Assembly: GCA_026932235.1 (NCBI GenBank) | Contig: JAIXKR010000010.1 | Location: forward strand, 1-64,000 | Origin: Burkholderiales bacterium | Lineage (GTDB): Bacteria > Pseudomonadota > Gammaproteobacteria > Burkholderiales > Burkholderiaceae_C | Direction: 5' to 3' | DNA: 64,000 nt | Shown here: piece by piece, positions 36,399 to 44,465 of the stretch | Numbering within the stretch: the first letter of the stretch is position 1 | How the letters are laid out: each line of letters opens with the position of its first letter | Position numbers and translations under genes: made by a program | Notes under the pieces: generated by a model | Database searches by the model: none | What the model was told of the DNA's origin: nothing | What the model saw: only the letters and a program-made list of their open reading frames with translations

Positions 36399-36704
36399 AT
36401 GAATACGAAAGATGTCGTGATTGCTGCGTTGCTCGCCGTTGGCGCAAGTCAGGCCGTGCTGGCCCAGACCGCCTACGCTGTCGAGCCTGCGCACGAGTTG
36501 ACGCGCGCCGAAGTGATCGCTGATCTGAAGATCTACCAGGAGTCGGGCCTCGCCGATCTGAGCCGCCCCGACTCGGAGTACTGGAGATCGAGCGCCTACC
36601 GCGAGGCCGCCGCCCGGTACGCGCTGTTGCGCAACTCGCCGCGCTTTGCGCAGCTCGCGCAGCAGATCGCGGCGGGCCGGGACGGCAGGCAAGTCGACCG
36701 CTGA
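36399..36704 (+). CDS. DUF4148 domain-containing secreted protein
   Basis: 101 aa. A signal peptide (MNTKD, hydrophobic VVIAALLAVGASQAVLA, cleavage near QTAYA) is followed by the DUF4148 core LTRAEVIADLKIYQESGLADL and a short Ala/Arg-rich helix. DUF4148 proteins are small, exported, of unknown function and abundant in Burkholderiales, often next to transcription regulators. An AGG lies nine bases before the ATG. It converges with the LysR gene at 36719, with 14 bases between their stop codons. Confidence 0.82.
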   Translation: MNTKDVVIAALLAVGASQAVLAQTAYAVEPAHELTRAEVIADLKIYQESGLADLSRPDSEYWRSSAYREAAARYALLRNSPRFAQLAQQIAAGRDGRQVDR

Positions 36705-36718
36705 TCTGCGCGGCGAGT

Positions 36719-37702
36719 TCAGCGCCGCGGGCCGGCAAGCTTGCCGCGCGCCGGGCCCTCGCCGCCTGGCGCGGGCAGCCAGGGATCGTCGGGCGACTTG
36801 AAGGTCGCGGCCAGGAAGTCCAGGAACGCGCGCGTCTTTGCCGGTACGTACTTGCGCGTCGGCATCGCGGCATAGACGGTGTGAGCGCCGAGCGACCAAG
36901 CGTCGAGCACGCGCACCAGCGTGCCTTGCGTGAGGGCGTCCTCGACGATGTACGAGGGCAGCGCGGCGATGCCGACGCCCACCAGCGCGGCTCCGAACGG
37001 CGTGTCGGCATGTTCTGCCGACAGGGCGCAGGCGGGGCTGACTTCGGCCGCCACGTCGGTGTGCCAGGCCGTGCCTTCCGCCACTTTCGTCAAGCGCCAG
37101 CTGCGCGACGGCGTGCAGGTCTGCAACACGAGCGCGCGGTGCCGGGCGAGTTCGGTCGGCACGGTCGGCGTGCCCTGCCGGGCCAGATAGTCCGGCGAGG
37201 CGCACAGCACCACATGCGTCGTCGCCAGCCGCTTCGCAATGAAGTCGCCCTGGTACAGCTCGTTACGGGCGATCAGCAACGAGACGTCGAAGGCCTCGTC
37301 GAGCGTGTCGAACGCGACGGCGCTGGCCAGGTCGAGGGCGATCTCCGGATAGCCCGCATAGAAGTGCGGCAGGTGCTTGGCCAGTTGGTGGCGCGCGAAC
37401 GATGGCGACACCAGCACGCGCAGCCGGCCTCGGGCCGTCTGCGACGAGTAGCTCGTCAGCGCCTCGGTCTCGTCGATCTCGGCCAGGATGCTGCGCGCCC
37501 GCGGCAGGTAAATCTCGCCGGCGCTGGTCAAGGCTAGTCGCCGGCTCGAGCGCTGCAGCAGGCGAACGCCCAGATGCGACTCCAGGTCTGCCACGAGCCG
37601 CGTGATCGCGGCCGGTGCGGCCTCGAAGGCCCGGGCGGCCCCGGCGAAGCTCTGTTCGTCGACCACCTTGACGAAGGCGCGCATCGACTGGAGTCTGTCC
37701 AT
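36719..37702 (-). CDS. LysR-family transcriptional regulator
   Basis: 327 aa, slightly longer than the usual about 300. The N-terminal winged helix-turn-helix reads MRAFVKVVDEQSFAGAARAFEAAPAAITRLVADLESHLGVRLLQRSSRRLALT, cited here as the region of residues 7-59 only. The effector-binding domain follows, and the C-terminal extension (PGGEGPARGKLAGPRR) is basic. LysR proteins usually control a divergent or nearby gene; here the monooxygenase gene lies upstream in the same orientation (38010-39650), so the target is not obvious. Confidence 0.9.
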   Translation of the reverse strand: MDRLQSMRAFVKVVDEQSFAGAARAFEAAPAAITRLVADLESHLGVRLLQRSSRRLALTSAGEIYLPRARSILAEIDETEALTSYSSQTARGRLRVLVSPSFARHQLAKHLPHFYAGYPEIALDLASAVAFDTLDEAFDVSLLIARNELYQGDFIAKRLATTHVVLCASPDYLARQGTPTVPTELARHRALVLQTCTPSRSWRLTKVAEGTAWHTDVAAEVSPACALSAEHADTPFGAALVGVGIAALPSYIVEDALTQGTLVRVLDAWSLGAHTVYAAMPTRKYVPAKTRAFLDFLAATFKSPDDPWLPAPGGEGPARGKLAGPRR

Positions 37703-38009
37703 GGCGTGGGTTCGAGTCAGAATCGCTCGGTGGGGGGTGCACGTCCTAGAGACATTTGCACGGCACTGGCCAAGCCGGCCGGTTGCGACCGAGTCGAGAA
37801 CATCGGCTCTGCCGGCTGGACAAGTTGATCGTGACCACTGGCGTCACGCTGCGCCGGCGCGAATCGCCAGCATCGCTCAACCAAAGATGGTGCCCCGCTG
37901 CCGAGATCGTTCTCGACCGGCGCCTGATCGGCCGGTGCGTGGCCATCAGTGGCGCTTGCGGCGTCGACTTCGATGTCGCTACGCTGTTCTCGGCGTGAGC
38001 TATGGCCGA
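37703..38009. other. 307-base gap without a supported gene
   Basis: This gap lies between the LysR gene and the end of the monooxygenase gene. Short frames exist on both strands but have no recognisable domain, start site or codon pattern. It presumably carries the promoter of the LysR gene. I see no clear hairpin terminator after the monooxygenase. Confidence 0.4.
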
Positions 38010-39650
38010 TCAGCCCAGCCGAAAGCCCGCGTAGCCCTGCCGCGCCACCTCTGCCAGGCGCTGGCGGTAGCGCGGAGCGCCGCCGTTGTAGATCATGTAG
38101 CGGATCTTGTCGTGCCCTTCGACATTGGAGTTGTAGCCCGTGAACCAGGACTTGGCCTTGCGCAGCAGCAGGCCCTGGTACATGTCCTCGACATGCGTGG
38201 TCCACTCCGCTTGGGCTTCGGGCGTGGGCTCGATGCGGTGGATGCCGTGTTGCGCGGCATGCTCGAACAGCCCGCTCGCCCAGTCCACCACGGTCTCGAT
38301 GCCGCGAGGGAAGTTGGTCGACAGCGACGCGCTCTGCGGACCTGCCAGCATGAACATGTTGGGGAAGCCTGCCACCTGCAGACCCAGGTAGGTAAGCGGC
38401 CCGTCGCGCCAGCAGTCGCGCAGGCGCTGGCCATCGGTGCCGACGAAGTCGATCGCGTCGAAGGCGCCTGTGACCGCGTCGAACCCTGTGGCGTAGACGA
38501 TGAGGTCGAACTCGTACTCGCGCTCGCTGGTGCGGATGCCGGTGGGCGTGATGCGCTCGATCGGCGTCTCGCCGATGCTGACCAGGCGCACGTTGTCGCG
38601 GTTGTAAGCCTCGTAGTAGCCCGTCTCCATTGGCACGCGCTGCACGCCGAAGCCGTGGTCCTTGGGGATCAGTTTCTCGGCCAGCTCCGGGTCCTTGACG
38701 CGCTGGCGAATCCTGTCTGCCACGAAGGCCGAGAACTCGGCGTTGGCTGCCTCGTCCATCAGCACGTCGCGGAAGTTGCCCAGCCAGATGGCAAAGCCGG
38801 GTGTGGCGTAGAGCCGCTCCCAGAAGGCCAGCCGTTCCTCGCGCGGCACCTCGGCCACACGGCGCCGGTCTGGCCCGTGGATGAAGCCGCCTGGCGTGGT
38901 GCCGCACTTCTTGAAGATCTCGGCGTAGTCGGCCCGGATCGAGGCCATCTCCGCCGCGGAGATCGGGGCGTTGTGCAGCGGTGCGCACCAGTTGGGTCGG
39001 CGCTGGAAGACGGTGAGTTGGCCCACCCTGTCGGCGATCGAAGCGATCAACTGCACGCCGGTGGCTCCGGTGCCGATCACGGCCACCCGCTTGCCGGCCA
39101 GTTCCACCGGCTCCTTGGGCCAGTGGTAGGTGTGGAAAGAAGGGCCGCGGAAGCTGTCCATGCCCGCCAGGCGCGGCATCGTCGGTGCCGACAGCAGCCC
39201 GATGGCGGTCAGCAGGAAGCGGCAAGTCAGGGTGCGGCCGTCGGCGAGTTCGAGCGTCCAGATGTGCTGCTCGTCGTCCCAGACGGCGCGCTTCAGGTCG
39301 CAGCCGAACTGGACGTGCTTGCGCAGACCGAACTTGTCGACCACGTGGTTCACATAGCGCAGGTTCTCGGGCTGCGGCGAGAAGTGTTCGGTCCAGTCCC
39401 ACTCGGCCAGCAGTTCCTTCGAGAACGAGTAGCCGTAGGTGTAGCTCTCAGAGTCGAAACGGCAGCCGGGGTAGCGGTTCCAGTACCACGTGCCACCGAC
39501 GTCGTCGCCGCGCTCCAGCACCGTGACGTCGGCGCCCATTCGCAGCAACCTATGCAGCTGGTACAGGCCGCACATGCCGGCGCCGATGATGACGAACTGG
39601 CGTTCTGGGGCCTGCGCCCGGGGCCCCGCGGTTGGCTCTGCTTTGACCAA
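38010..39650 (-). CDS. Baeyer-Villiger flavin monooxygenase
   Basis: 546 aa. It has an N-terminal FAD-binding motif IIGAGMCGLYQLHRL with GGTWYWNRYPG, the Baeyer-Villiger fingerprint FRGPSFHTYHWP (FxGxxxHxxxWP, around residues 170-181), and a second dinucleotide motif VIGTGATGVQLI for NADPH. It inserts oxygen next to a ketone to make an ester or lactone. The frame is closed by a stop just upstream, leaving a TTG at 39650 with GGAG seven bases before it as the best start. It is divergent from the carbonic anhydrase gene. Whether it serves the flanking catabolic operons (cyclic or methyl ketone intermediates) is inference. Confidence 0.9.
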   Translation of the reverse strand: MVKAEPTAGPRAQAPERQFVIIGAGMCGLYQLHRLLRMGADVTVLERGDDVGGTWYWNRYPGCRFDSESYTYGYSFSKELLAEWDWTEHFSPQPENLRYVNHVVDKFGLRKHVQFGCDLKRAVWDDEQHIWTLELADGRTLTCRFLLTAIGLLSAPTMPRLAGMDSFRGPSFHTYHWPKEPVELAGKRVAVIGTGATGVQLIASIADRVGQLTVFQRRPNWCAPLHNAPISAAEMASIRADYAEIFKKCGTTPGGFIHGPDRRRVAEVPREERLAFWERLYATPGFAIWLGNFRDVLMDEAANAEFSAFVADRIRQRVKDPELAEKLIPKDHGFGVQRVPMETGYYEAYNRDNVRLVSIGETPIERITPTGIRTSEREYEFDLIVYATGFDAVTGAFDAIDFVGTDGQRLRDCWRDGPLTYLGLQVAGFPNMFMLAGPQSASLSTNFPRGIETVVDWASGLFEHAAQHGIHRIEPTPEAQAEWTTHVEDMYQGLLLRKAKSWFTGYNSNVEGHDKIRYMIYNGGAPRYRQRLAEVARQGYAGFRLG

Positions 39651-39712
39651 GACTCATCTCCGTACTCTTCAGGCCGAGTCGGGGAGGCCACCCCGCTCGG
39701 CACTCCGCCCCG

Positions 39713-39743
39713 ATGACAAAACCAAACGTTTGTTCGATATGAT
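39713..39743 (+). promoter_or_regulatory. Candidate promoter and palindromic operator between monooxygenase and carbonic anhydrase
   Basis: ATGACA (39713-39718) and TATGAT (39738-39743) are good -35/-10 matches but with a 19-base spacer. Between them lies the perfect palindrome CAAACGTTTG (39723-39732). The palindrome is in the middle of a 158-base divergent gap and could regulate both genes. It shares the AAACGTTT core with the site at 14101-14110. Confidence 0.35.
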
Positions 39744-39808
39744 GCCTGAAAGCAAGCCACCATGGGCTCGCAGATAGACTCTTCCAGCCATCGACCAAAG
39801 GCCTCCGC

Positions 39809-40459
39809 ATGTGCAGCATCGAGTCCTTGTTCCAGAACAATCGCGCCTGGTCGGCCCGTTGCGTGGCGGAGGATCCAGGCTATTTCCGGCGGCTTGCCCA
39901 GCAGCAGGCGCCGCGTTACCTGTGGATTGGCTGCTCCGACAGCCGCGTTCCGGCCAACGAGATCCTGGGGCTTCGACCGGGCGAGGTCTTCGTGCACCGC
40001 AACGTCGGCAACCTGGTGGTGCACTCCGACCTCAATTGTCTTACCGCGCTGCAATACGCCGTCGAGGTCTTGAAAGTCGAGCATGTGCTCGTGGTCGGGC
40101 ACTACGGCTGCGGTGGGGTGCAGGCGGTGGTCGAGCAGCGCCGCACGGGCCTGGCCGAGAACTGGCTGCGGCACCTGGAGGACGTCGCACGCAAACACGC
40201 CGATCGACTGGACGACATCGGCGATCGTGGCCATCGGGCTTCACGCCTGTGCGAGCTCAACGTGATCGAACAGGTCAGCAACGTGTGCCGCACGACAACG
40301 GTGAGACGGGCATGGGAACGCGGCCAGCGCGTCGAGGTGCATGGGCTCGTCTACGGCCTCAGCGATGGTCTACTGCGTCGTGTAGGAGAGAGCATCTTCA
40401 GCGAAGCAAGCTGCGAGCCGGGTTACGTTGAGGCGTTGGCTGTCTTGACCGTTCCCTGA
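39809..40459 (+). CDS. Beta-class carbonic anhydrase
   Basis: 216 aa, the typical length. Zinc ligands are visible: Cys in WIGCSDSRVPANE with its Asp/Arg dyad, then His and Cys in VVGHYGCGG. It interconverts CO2 and bicarbonate in the cytoplasm. The ATG at 39809 was chosen because the protein begins SIESLFQNNRAWS as usual. The nearby biotin-dependent carboxylases at 19.5-26.4 kb and 55.8-59.4 kb consume bicarbonate, so a supporting role is plausible but unproven. Confidence 0.94.
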   Translation: MCSIESLFQNNRAWSARCVAEDPGYFRRLAQQQAPRYLWIGCSDSRVPANEILGLRPGEVFVHRNVGNLVVHSDLNCLTALQYAVEVLKVEHVLVVGHYGCGGVQAVVEQRRTGLAENWLRHLEDVARKHADRLDDIGDRGHRASRLCELNVIEQVSNVCRTTTVRRAWERGQRVEVHGLVYGLSDGLLRRVGESIFSEASCEPGYVEALAVLTVP

Positions 40460-40557
40460 GTCCGCGGCGGCCGTGGGGTCCTGCCGTAGCGCCCCAGGCG
40501 TTGGCGTTGCAGGCGACAACCCAAGGGCCGGTGCGTCGAACCGGCAATCGCATCCGC

Positions 40558-40689
40558 CTAATGCGACTCGGAGTCTGCGGCGGACGTCGTCGAGTCCATG
40601 CATTCGCGCACCAACGCCATCAGACGACGGACGTGCACCAGCAAGCCCAGGGAACGCCGATACGCAAGGCCGGCGGCAACGGACCAGAT
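40558..40689 (-). pseudogene. LysR regulator, 3' fragment cut off by an IS3 element
   Basis: 43 codons plus a TAG stop on the minus strand, reading IWSVAAGLAYRRSLGLLVH... to DSESH. It joins in frame, through the GAT target duplication, to the fragment at 42138-42546 once the IS3 element is removed: DIGEE-I-WSVAAG. The resulting C-terminus is what a LysR effector domain would have. Confidence 0.75.
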
Positions 40690-40740
40690 TGAACCGCCCC
40701 GGCTTTCGAGGAGGCTCCTTCGATTGAGAATGGAGCCAAG

Positions 40741-41064
40741 ATGAGGAAGTCCCCGAAGTTTTCCCCCGAGGTAATCGAGCGCGCAGTGCGCATGGTCTTC
40801 GACGCCAAGGACCAGTACCCGTCGCAGTGGGCGGCGATCGAGTCGATCGCCGGCAAGATCGGCTGCACGGCCGAGACGCTGCGCAAGTGGGTTCGTCAAG
40901 GCGAGCGCGACAGCGGCGTGCGGCCAGGCGCGACGACGGCCGAGCAGCAGCGGATCAAGGAGCTCGAACGGGAAGTGCGCGAGCTGCGCAAGACCAACGA
41001 GATCCTGAAGCTGGCCAGCGCCTATTTCGCCCAGGCGGAGCTCGACCGCCACCACAAAAAGTGA
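40741..41064 (+). CDS. IS3-family transposase OrfA
   Basis: 107 aa. Helix-turn-helix protein of the IS3 OrfA type: [16 protein letters not shown], then [20 protein letters not shown], then a leucine-zipper-like coiled coil [22 protein letters not shown]. It ends HHKK with the stop overlapping the GTG of orfB. A CAAAAAG stretch at 41055-41061 just before the stop could allow a -1 frameshift to make the fused OrfAB transposase, although the string is one A shorter than the classical A6G site. Confidence 0.9.
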   Translation: MRKSPKFSPEVIERAVRMVFDAKDQYPSQWAAIESIAGKIGCTAETLRKWVRQGERDSGVRPGATTAEQQRIKELEREVRELRKTNEILKLASAYFAQAELDRHHKK

Positions 41065-41996
41065 ACGCCTTCATCGACGAGCATCGCGCTCGGCTGGGGG
41101 TCGAGCCGATCTGCACAGCGCTGCAGTTCGCCCCGTCGGCGTATCGGCGTCACGCGGCCAGGCAGCGCGATCCAGCGCTGCTGCCAGCGCGGGCGCAACG
41201 CGACGCCGAGTTGGTTCCACAGGTGCAGCGCGTGTACGACGCGAACTTGAGGGTCTACGGCGCTGACAAGGTCTGGCGGCAACTCCTGCGCGAAGGCGTG
41301 GCGGCGGCGCGCTGCACGGTCGAGCGGCTGATGCGCCGACTCGGGCTGCAAGGCGTGCGCCGCGGCAAGGGTGTTCGCACCACGGTGTCCGACGCCAAGG
41401 CGGCGTGCCCGCTGGACCGCGTCAACCGGCACTTCAAGGCACAGCGGCCGAACCAGCTGTGGGTGGCGGACTTCACCTACGTCTCGACCTGGCAGGGCTT
41501 CGTGTACGTGGCCTTCGTGGTCGACGTCTTCGCGCGGCGCATCGTGGGCTGGAGGGTCAGCAGTTCCATGCAGACCGACTTCGTGCTGGACGCCCTGGAG
41601 CAGGCGTTGTATGCGCGGCGCGTCGAGCGAGACGGCGACCTGGTGCATCACAGCGATCGCGGCAGTCAGTACGTCTCGATCCGTTACAGCGAGCGCCTAG
41701 CCGAGGCCGGCATCGAGCCCTCGGTGGGCAGCACCGGCGACAGCTACGACAACGCCCTGGCCGAGACGATCAACGGCCTGTACAAGGCCGAGATCATCCA
41801 CCGGCGCGGACCGTGGAAGACGCGCGAGGCGGTCGAATTGGCGACGCTGGAGTGGGTCTCGTGGTTCAACCACCATCGCCTGCTCGAACCCATCGGCTAC
41901 ATCCCGCCGGCCGAAGCCGAGGCAAACTACTGGCGCGAGCAGGCCAAGGCATCCACCACCAAGCCTGCTTCGTCGGCAGCGCCGCAGGAGGGTTGA
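41061..41996 (+). CDS. IS3-family transposase OrfB (integrase domain)
   Basis: 311 aa from the GTG at 41061. The HTH_21 region is followed by an rve integrase core with the DDE residues: [13 protein letters not shown] (first Asp), [11 protein letters not shown] (second Asp) and [17 protein letters not shown] (Glu). It lies in the -1 frame relative to orfA. Intact, so the element may be active. Confidence 0.92.
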   Translation: MNAFIDEHRARLGVEPICTALQFAPSAYRRHAARQRDPALLPARAQRDAELVPQVQRVYDANLRVYGADKVWRQLLREGVAAARCTVERLMRRLGLQGVRRGKGVRTTVSDAKAACPLDRVNRHFKAQRPNQLWVADFTYVSTWQGFVYVAFVVDVFARRIVGWRVSSSMQTDFVLDALEQALYARRVERDGDLVHHSDRGSQYVSIRYSERLAEAGIEPSVGSTGDSYDNALAETINGLYKAEIIHRRGPWKTREAVELATLEWVSWFNHHRLLEPIGYIPPAEAEANYWREQAKASTTKPASSAAPQEG

Positions 41997-42078
41997 ACCA
42001 TGAATACATGGCCCAACCGGCGGGCCTCCGGCGGCCCCTGCGGGGGGCTGGAAGAGAGAAAGCCTGAACCCAAAGACC

Positions 42079-42099
42079 GTCAGACCATACCGGTCTGAC
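42079..42099 (+). terminator. Hairpin downstream of IS3 orfB
   Basis: A perfect eight-base stem GTCAGACC / GGTCTGAC with a five-base loop lies inside the IS end, 83 bases after orfB. No T-run follows, so it may be a weak terminator or a structure that limits read-through. Confidence 0.35.
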
Positions 42100-42137
42100 T
42101 CAAGCCAACAGGCCTCCTCGAATCCCGGTGCGGTTCA

Positions 42138-42546
42138 GATCTCCTCGCCGATGTCCAGCGGCACGATCCCGCGCGCGGCAGCTTCGTCCTTGCAGTCCGA
42201 AGAAATCAGCGCGATGTCGTCACCCAGCCGTATGGCCGTCAGCATGGCAGCGAGCGCCGTGAAGCGCATGGCGTAGCTGGGTGGGGGCAGTCCCCGGGCC
42301 ACGAGGAATCGCGCGAGTGCGTCGGTGCCCTTCACCTCGTGCGTGAATGCGAGCCAGCCGTAGGCGGCTATGTCGCCCGCGGCGACCGACCGGTTCGCAA
42401 GCAGTGGATGGTCTTGCCGAATGGGCGAGCGCCTTGCTGGTGTGGATCGGATCCACCGCGATCTCGTCATCTGCCGTCACGCCTTCGATCGAACCGACGA
42501 CCAAGTCGATCTCGCCGTCGGCGAGCTTTAGTGTAGTCGGCGACAC
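42138..42546 (-). pseudogene. LysR regulator, central fragment with frameshift
   Basis: The minus strand encodes parts of a LysR effector-binding domain. One frame gives LKLADGEIDLVVGSIEGV...DPIHTSKALA; a second frame, after a shift near 42425, gives RQDHPLLANRSVAAGD, AMRFTALAAMLTAIRLGDDIALIS and IVPLDIGEE. The N-terminal helix-turn-helix is not found upstream, where the reading is broken again (a possible weak remnant, DYG...ALRF, near 42560-42620). The gene was therefore already decaying or 5'-truncated, and the IS3 element then split its 3' end; the last 43 codons are at 40558-40689. Confidence 0.75.
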
Positions 42547-42957
42547 CGGTTGTCAGCAGTGTGATAGAAGGCGAAACGGAGTGCATGGCCATAGTCAGGA
42601 AAGACACGGCGGTGTGGTAAATGGTGACGCTGCAGCGCCGCCCCCCGTGTTGTGAGCAGGAACGTTGGCCATGGCCCAGACCTCGACGGCGAACAACCCG
42701 ATCTGGCGACGTTGTATGCTCGCGAAAACGTACGCGTTAGAAGCTCGTCTTGGCAGACCGCAGGCGCACACCGCTCCTGTAGGACTTTGCGCTGGCCGCC
42801 CGCGTGACACGTGGCGCGATCGATGGGCAATTCGTGGACAGGATCAGCACGTTCGACACGGCGAAGGATGGCCTGTTCCGGCTTGGTCGCGTGCCATCGG
42901 CGCCCACTTCAAACCCTTGCACTCCTGGGCCGCGACCCGCACGTCGGCATTCTCGCG
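42547..42957. other. 411-base stretch without a complete gene
   Basis: Only short unsupported frames are visible. The left part probably contains further degenerate LysR sequence on the minus strand. The right part, just before the TetR gene, should carry its promoter; I see no strong -35/-10 pair. Confidence 0.35.
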
Positions 42958-43629
42958 ATGAGCACCACGCTGCGCCGGCGCCTGAAGAGCGAGCGGCCGC
43001 GTCAATTGCTCGAGGCAGCACTCGAGGTTTTCGTCGACAAGGGCTTTGCCGCAGCCCGCGTGGACGATGTGGCGACCCACGCAGGCGTGTCCAAAGGCAC
43101 CCTCTACCTGTACTACCCCGGCAAGGATGCGCTGCTGAAGGCGGTGATCGCGCACTACCTCGGAAATGCGATCGCCGTCGGCGCGGAAGAGTTCGGGCGC
43201 CATGACGGCCCTGCGGCCGAGGTGCTGTGCAACTCGATGGCGCGCTGGTGGTGGACGATCTTCGACAGCCCCGCCTCGGCGGTGTTCATGCTCGTCGTGT
43301 CCGAACTGCGCCATTTCCCGGAGATCGCCGAGTTCTACGTCCACGAGGTGGTGGAACCCGGCCAGCGCCTGATCGGCGACCTGCTTCGGCGCGGCATCGA
43401 GCGAGGCGAGTTCCGCGACGTGGACGTCAACGAAACCGTGTATTCGCTGGTGCTGCCGATGGTGATGCTGTGCCTGCACAAGCACTCGCTGGGCGCATGT
43501 GTGACGGACCTGCCGGGGGTGGAGCCGCATGCGTTCATCCGCCATCATTTCGAGTCCGCGGCGCGTGCGCTGATGCCGGTTCCGGCGGGCCCGTCGGCGG
43601 CGCAGGTGCCGCCGGTTCAGGTGCGCTGA
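42958..43629 (+). CDS. TetR/AcrR-family transcriptional regulator
   Basis: 223 aa. The N-terminal helix-turn-helix includes RRQLLEAALEVFVDKGFAAARVDDVATHAGVSKGTLYLYYPGKDALL (residues about 15-62; HTH core ARVDDVATHAGVSKGTLYLY). The C-terminal ligand domain contains FMLVVSELRHFPEIAEFY, typical of TetR regulators linked to efflux or fatty-acid genes. The frame is open upstream, but the ATG at 42958 gives the normal length. The target gene is not evident; its nearest neighbours are a stress protein and the EmrAB efflux genes, both on the other strand. Confidence 0.88.
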   Translation: MSTTLRRRLKSERPRQLLEAALEVFVDKGFAAARVDDVATHAGVSKGTLYLYYPGKDALLKAVIAHYLGNAIAVGAEEFGRHDGPAAEVLCNSMARWWWTIFDSPASAVFMLVVSELRHFPEIAEFYVHEVVEPGQRLIGDLLRRGIERGEFRDVDVNETVYSLVLPMVMLCLHKHSLGACVTDLPGVEPHAFIRHHFESAARALMPVPAGPSAAQVPPVQVR

Positions 43630-43871
43630 AGGGTGCTTCTGCTTCCTGGAGATGGCGGCGCCGTCCTGTCGCAAAGTGCAAGGCAAAGGAGGCGCGCCGC
43701 TGCGACCCTTGCCCGGCGCGTGGGCTGCGGGTCAGCCGGGGCGGGCAACCGTGGTGCGTGAGCACGTCCAGTGGGTCACGACGTGGTATCCGTGCGGATC
43801 CCACCCTCTACCATGGCCGCCACCGGCGGGGGCCCAAGGTGCGACGGCTGTCGCGCTGGATTCAACGGATT

Positions 43872-44345
43872 TCAGGTGTCGTCACTGCCCGCCAGCGCCC
43901 GCTTCGCTGAATCGTCATGCATCGAAACCAGCAGGCTGCACGGCAGATGATCCAGCAGATGGTGCCCGACCGATCCGCGCCACCAGCGCTCCAACGTCGA
44001 TCGCCGGTGATGTCCGATGACCACCAGGTCCGCCCCGGTCTCTTGCGCGAAGGCGCCGATGGCCTGGCTCGGATCCACCCAGGTCTTCAACGTGCCGGTT
44101 GCCTGCACGCCGGCCTGGCGCAATCGTGAGACGCCTTCTTCGAGAATGCCGTTGTAGTGCGCCTGATCACTGTCCAGCAAGCCTTCGGGTATGTATCCAG
44201 AGGCAATGGCCATCGAGTTCATCGGTGGAAGAACGGCCAGCAGATGACAGCGAGCGTTGAATCGGGTCGCCAGGGCAATGCCGTCGGCCAACGCGTCGCG
44301 GCACTCGGTGCTGCCGTCATAGGTCAAGACGATGGTTTGAAACAT
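43872..44345 (-). CDS. Universal stress protein (UspA family)
   Basis: 157 aa single Usp domain. It starts MFQTIVLTYDGSTECRDAL, the usual first strand and loop. The nucleotide-binding motif region reads VIGHHRRSTLERWWRGSVGHHLLDHLPCSLLV, which keeps Gly-x-x-Gly-like spacing only in part (GHHRR...GSVGHH), so ATP binding is uncertain. The gene stands alone between a TetR gene and the efflux operon. Confidence 0.88.
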   Translation of the reverse strand: MFQTIVLTYDGSTECRDALADGIALATRFNARCHLLAVLPPMNSMAIASGYIPEGLLDSDQAHYNGILEEGVSRLRQAGVQATGTLKTWVDPSQAIGAFAQETGADLVVIGHHRRSTLERWWRGSVGHHLLDHLPCSLLVSMHDDSAKRALAGSDDT

Positions 44346-44465
44346 GGATGTTCTCCTTGGGAAGCCTGAACACCAGCACTCTTTGCTTGGCGCGAGGCAG
44401 GAGGTCGCGCCCTTCGGCGTGTGACCTTCTGAGTCCGGGGACTGCGCGCGTGGAAGCGGGCCATG

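Larger units (their letters stand above)
40690..42137 (+). mobile_element. IS3-family insertion sequence, complete
   Basis: 1448 bp. Imperfect terminal inverted repeats of about 27 bases begin TGAACCGC and share CCGG and TTCGAGGAGGC (left 40690-40716, right 42110-42137). The 3-base target duplication GAT is at 40687-40689 and 42138-42140. It encodes orfA and orfB with a GTGA overlap. It is inserted in a LysR gene on the minus strand, whose present TGA stop is supplied by the element's end. A hairpin at 42079-42099 lies inside the element downstream of orfB. Confidence 0.92.

Noticed and set aside
37756..37998. Small plus-strand frame between LysR and the monooxygenase gene
   Set aside because: No domain, no ribosome site and atypical composition; probably chance.
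40741..41996. Degenerate or inactive IS3 element
   Set aside because: OrfA, OrfB, both ends and the duplication are intact, so it should be treated as complete.
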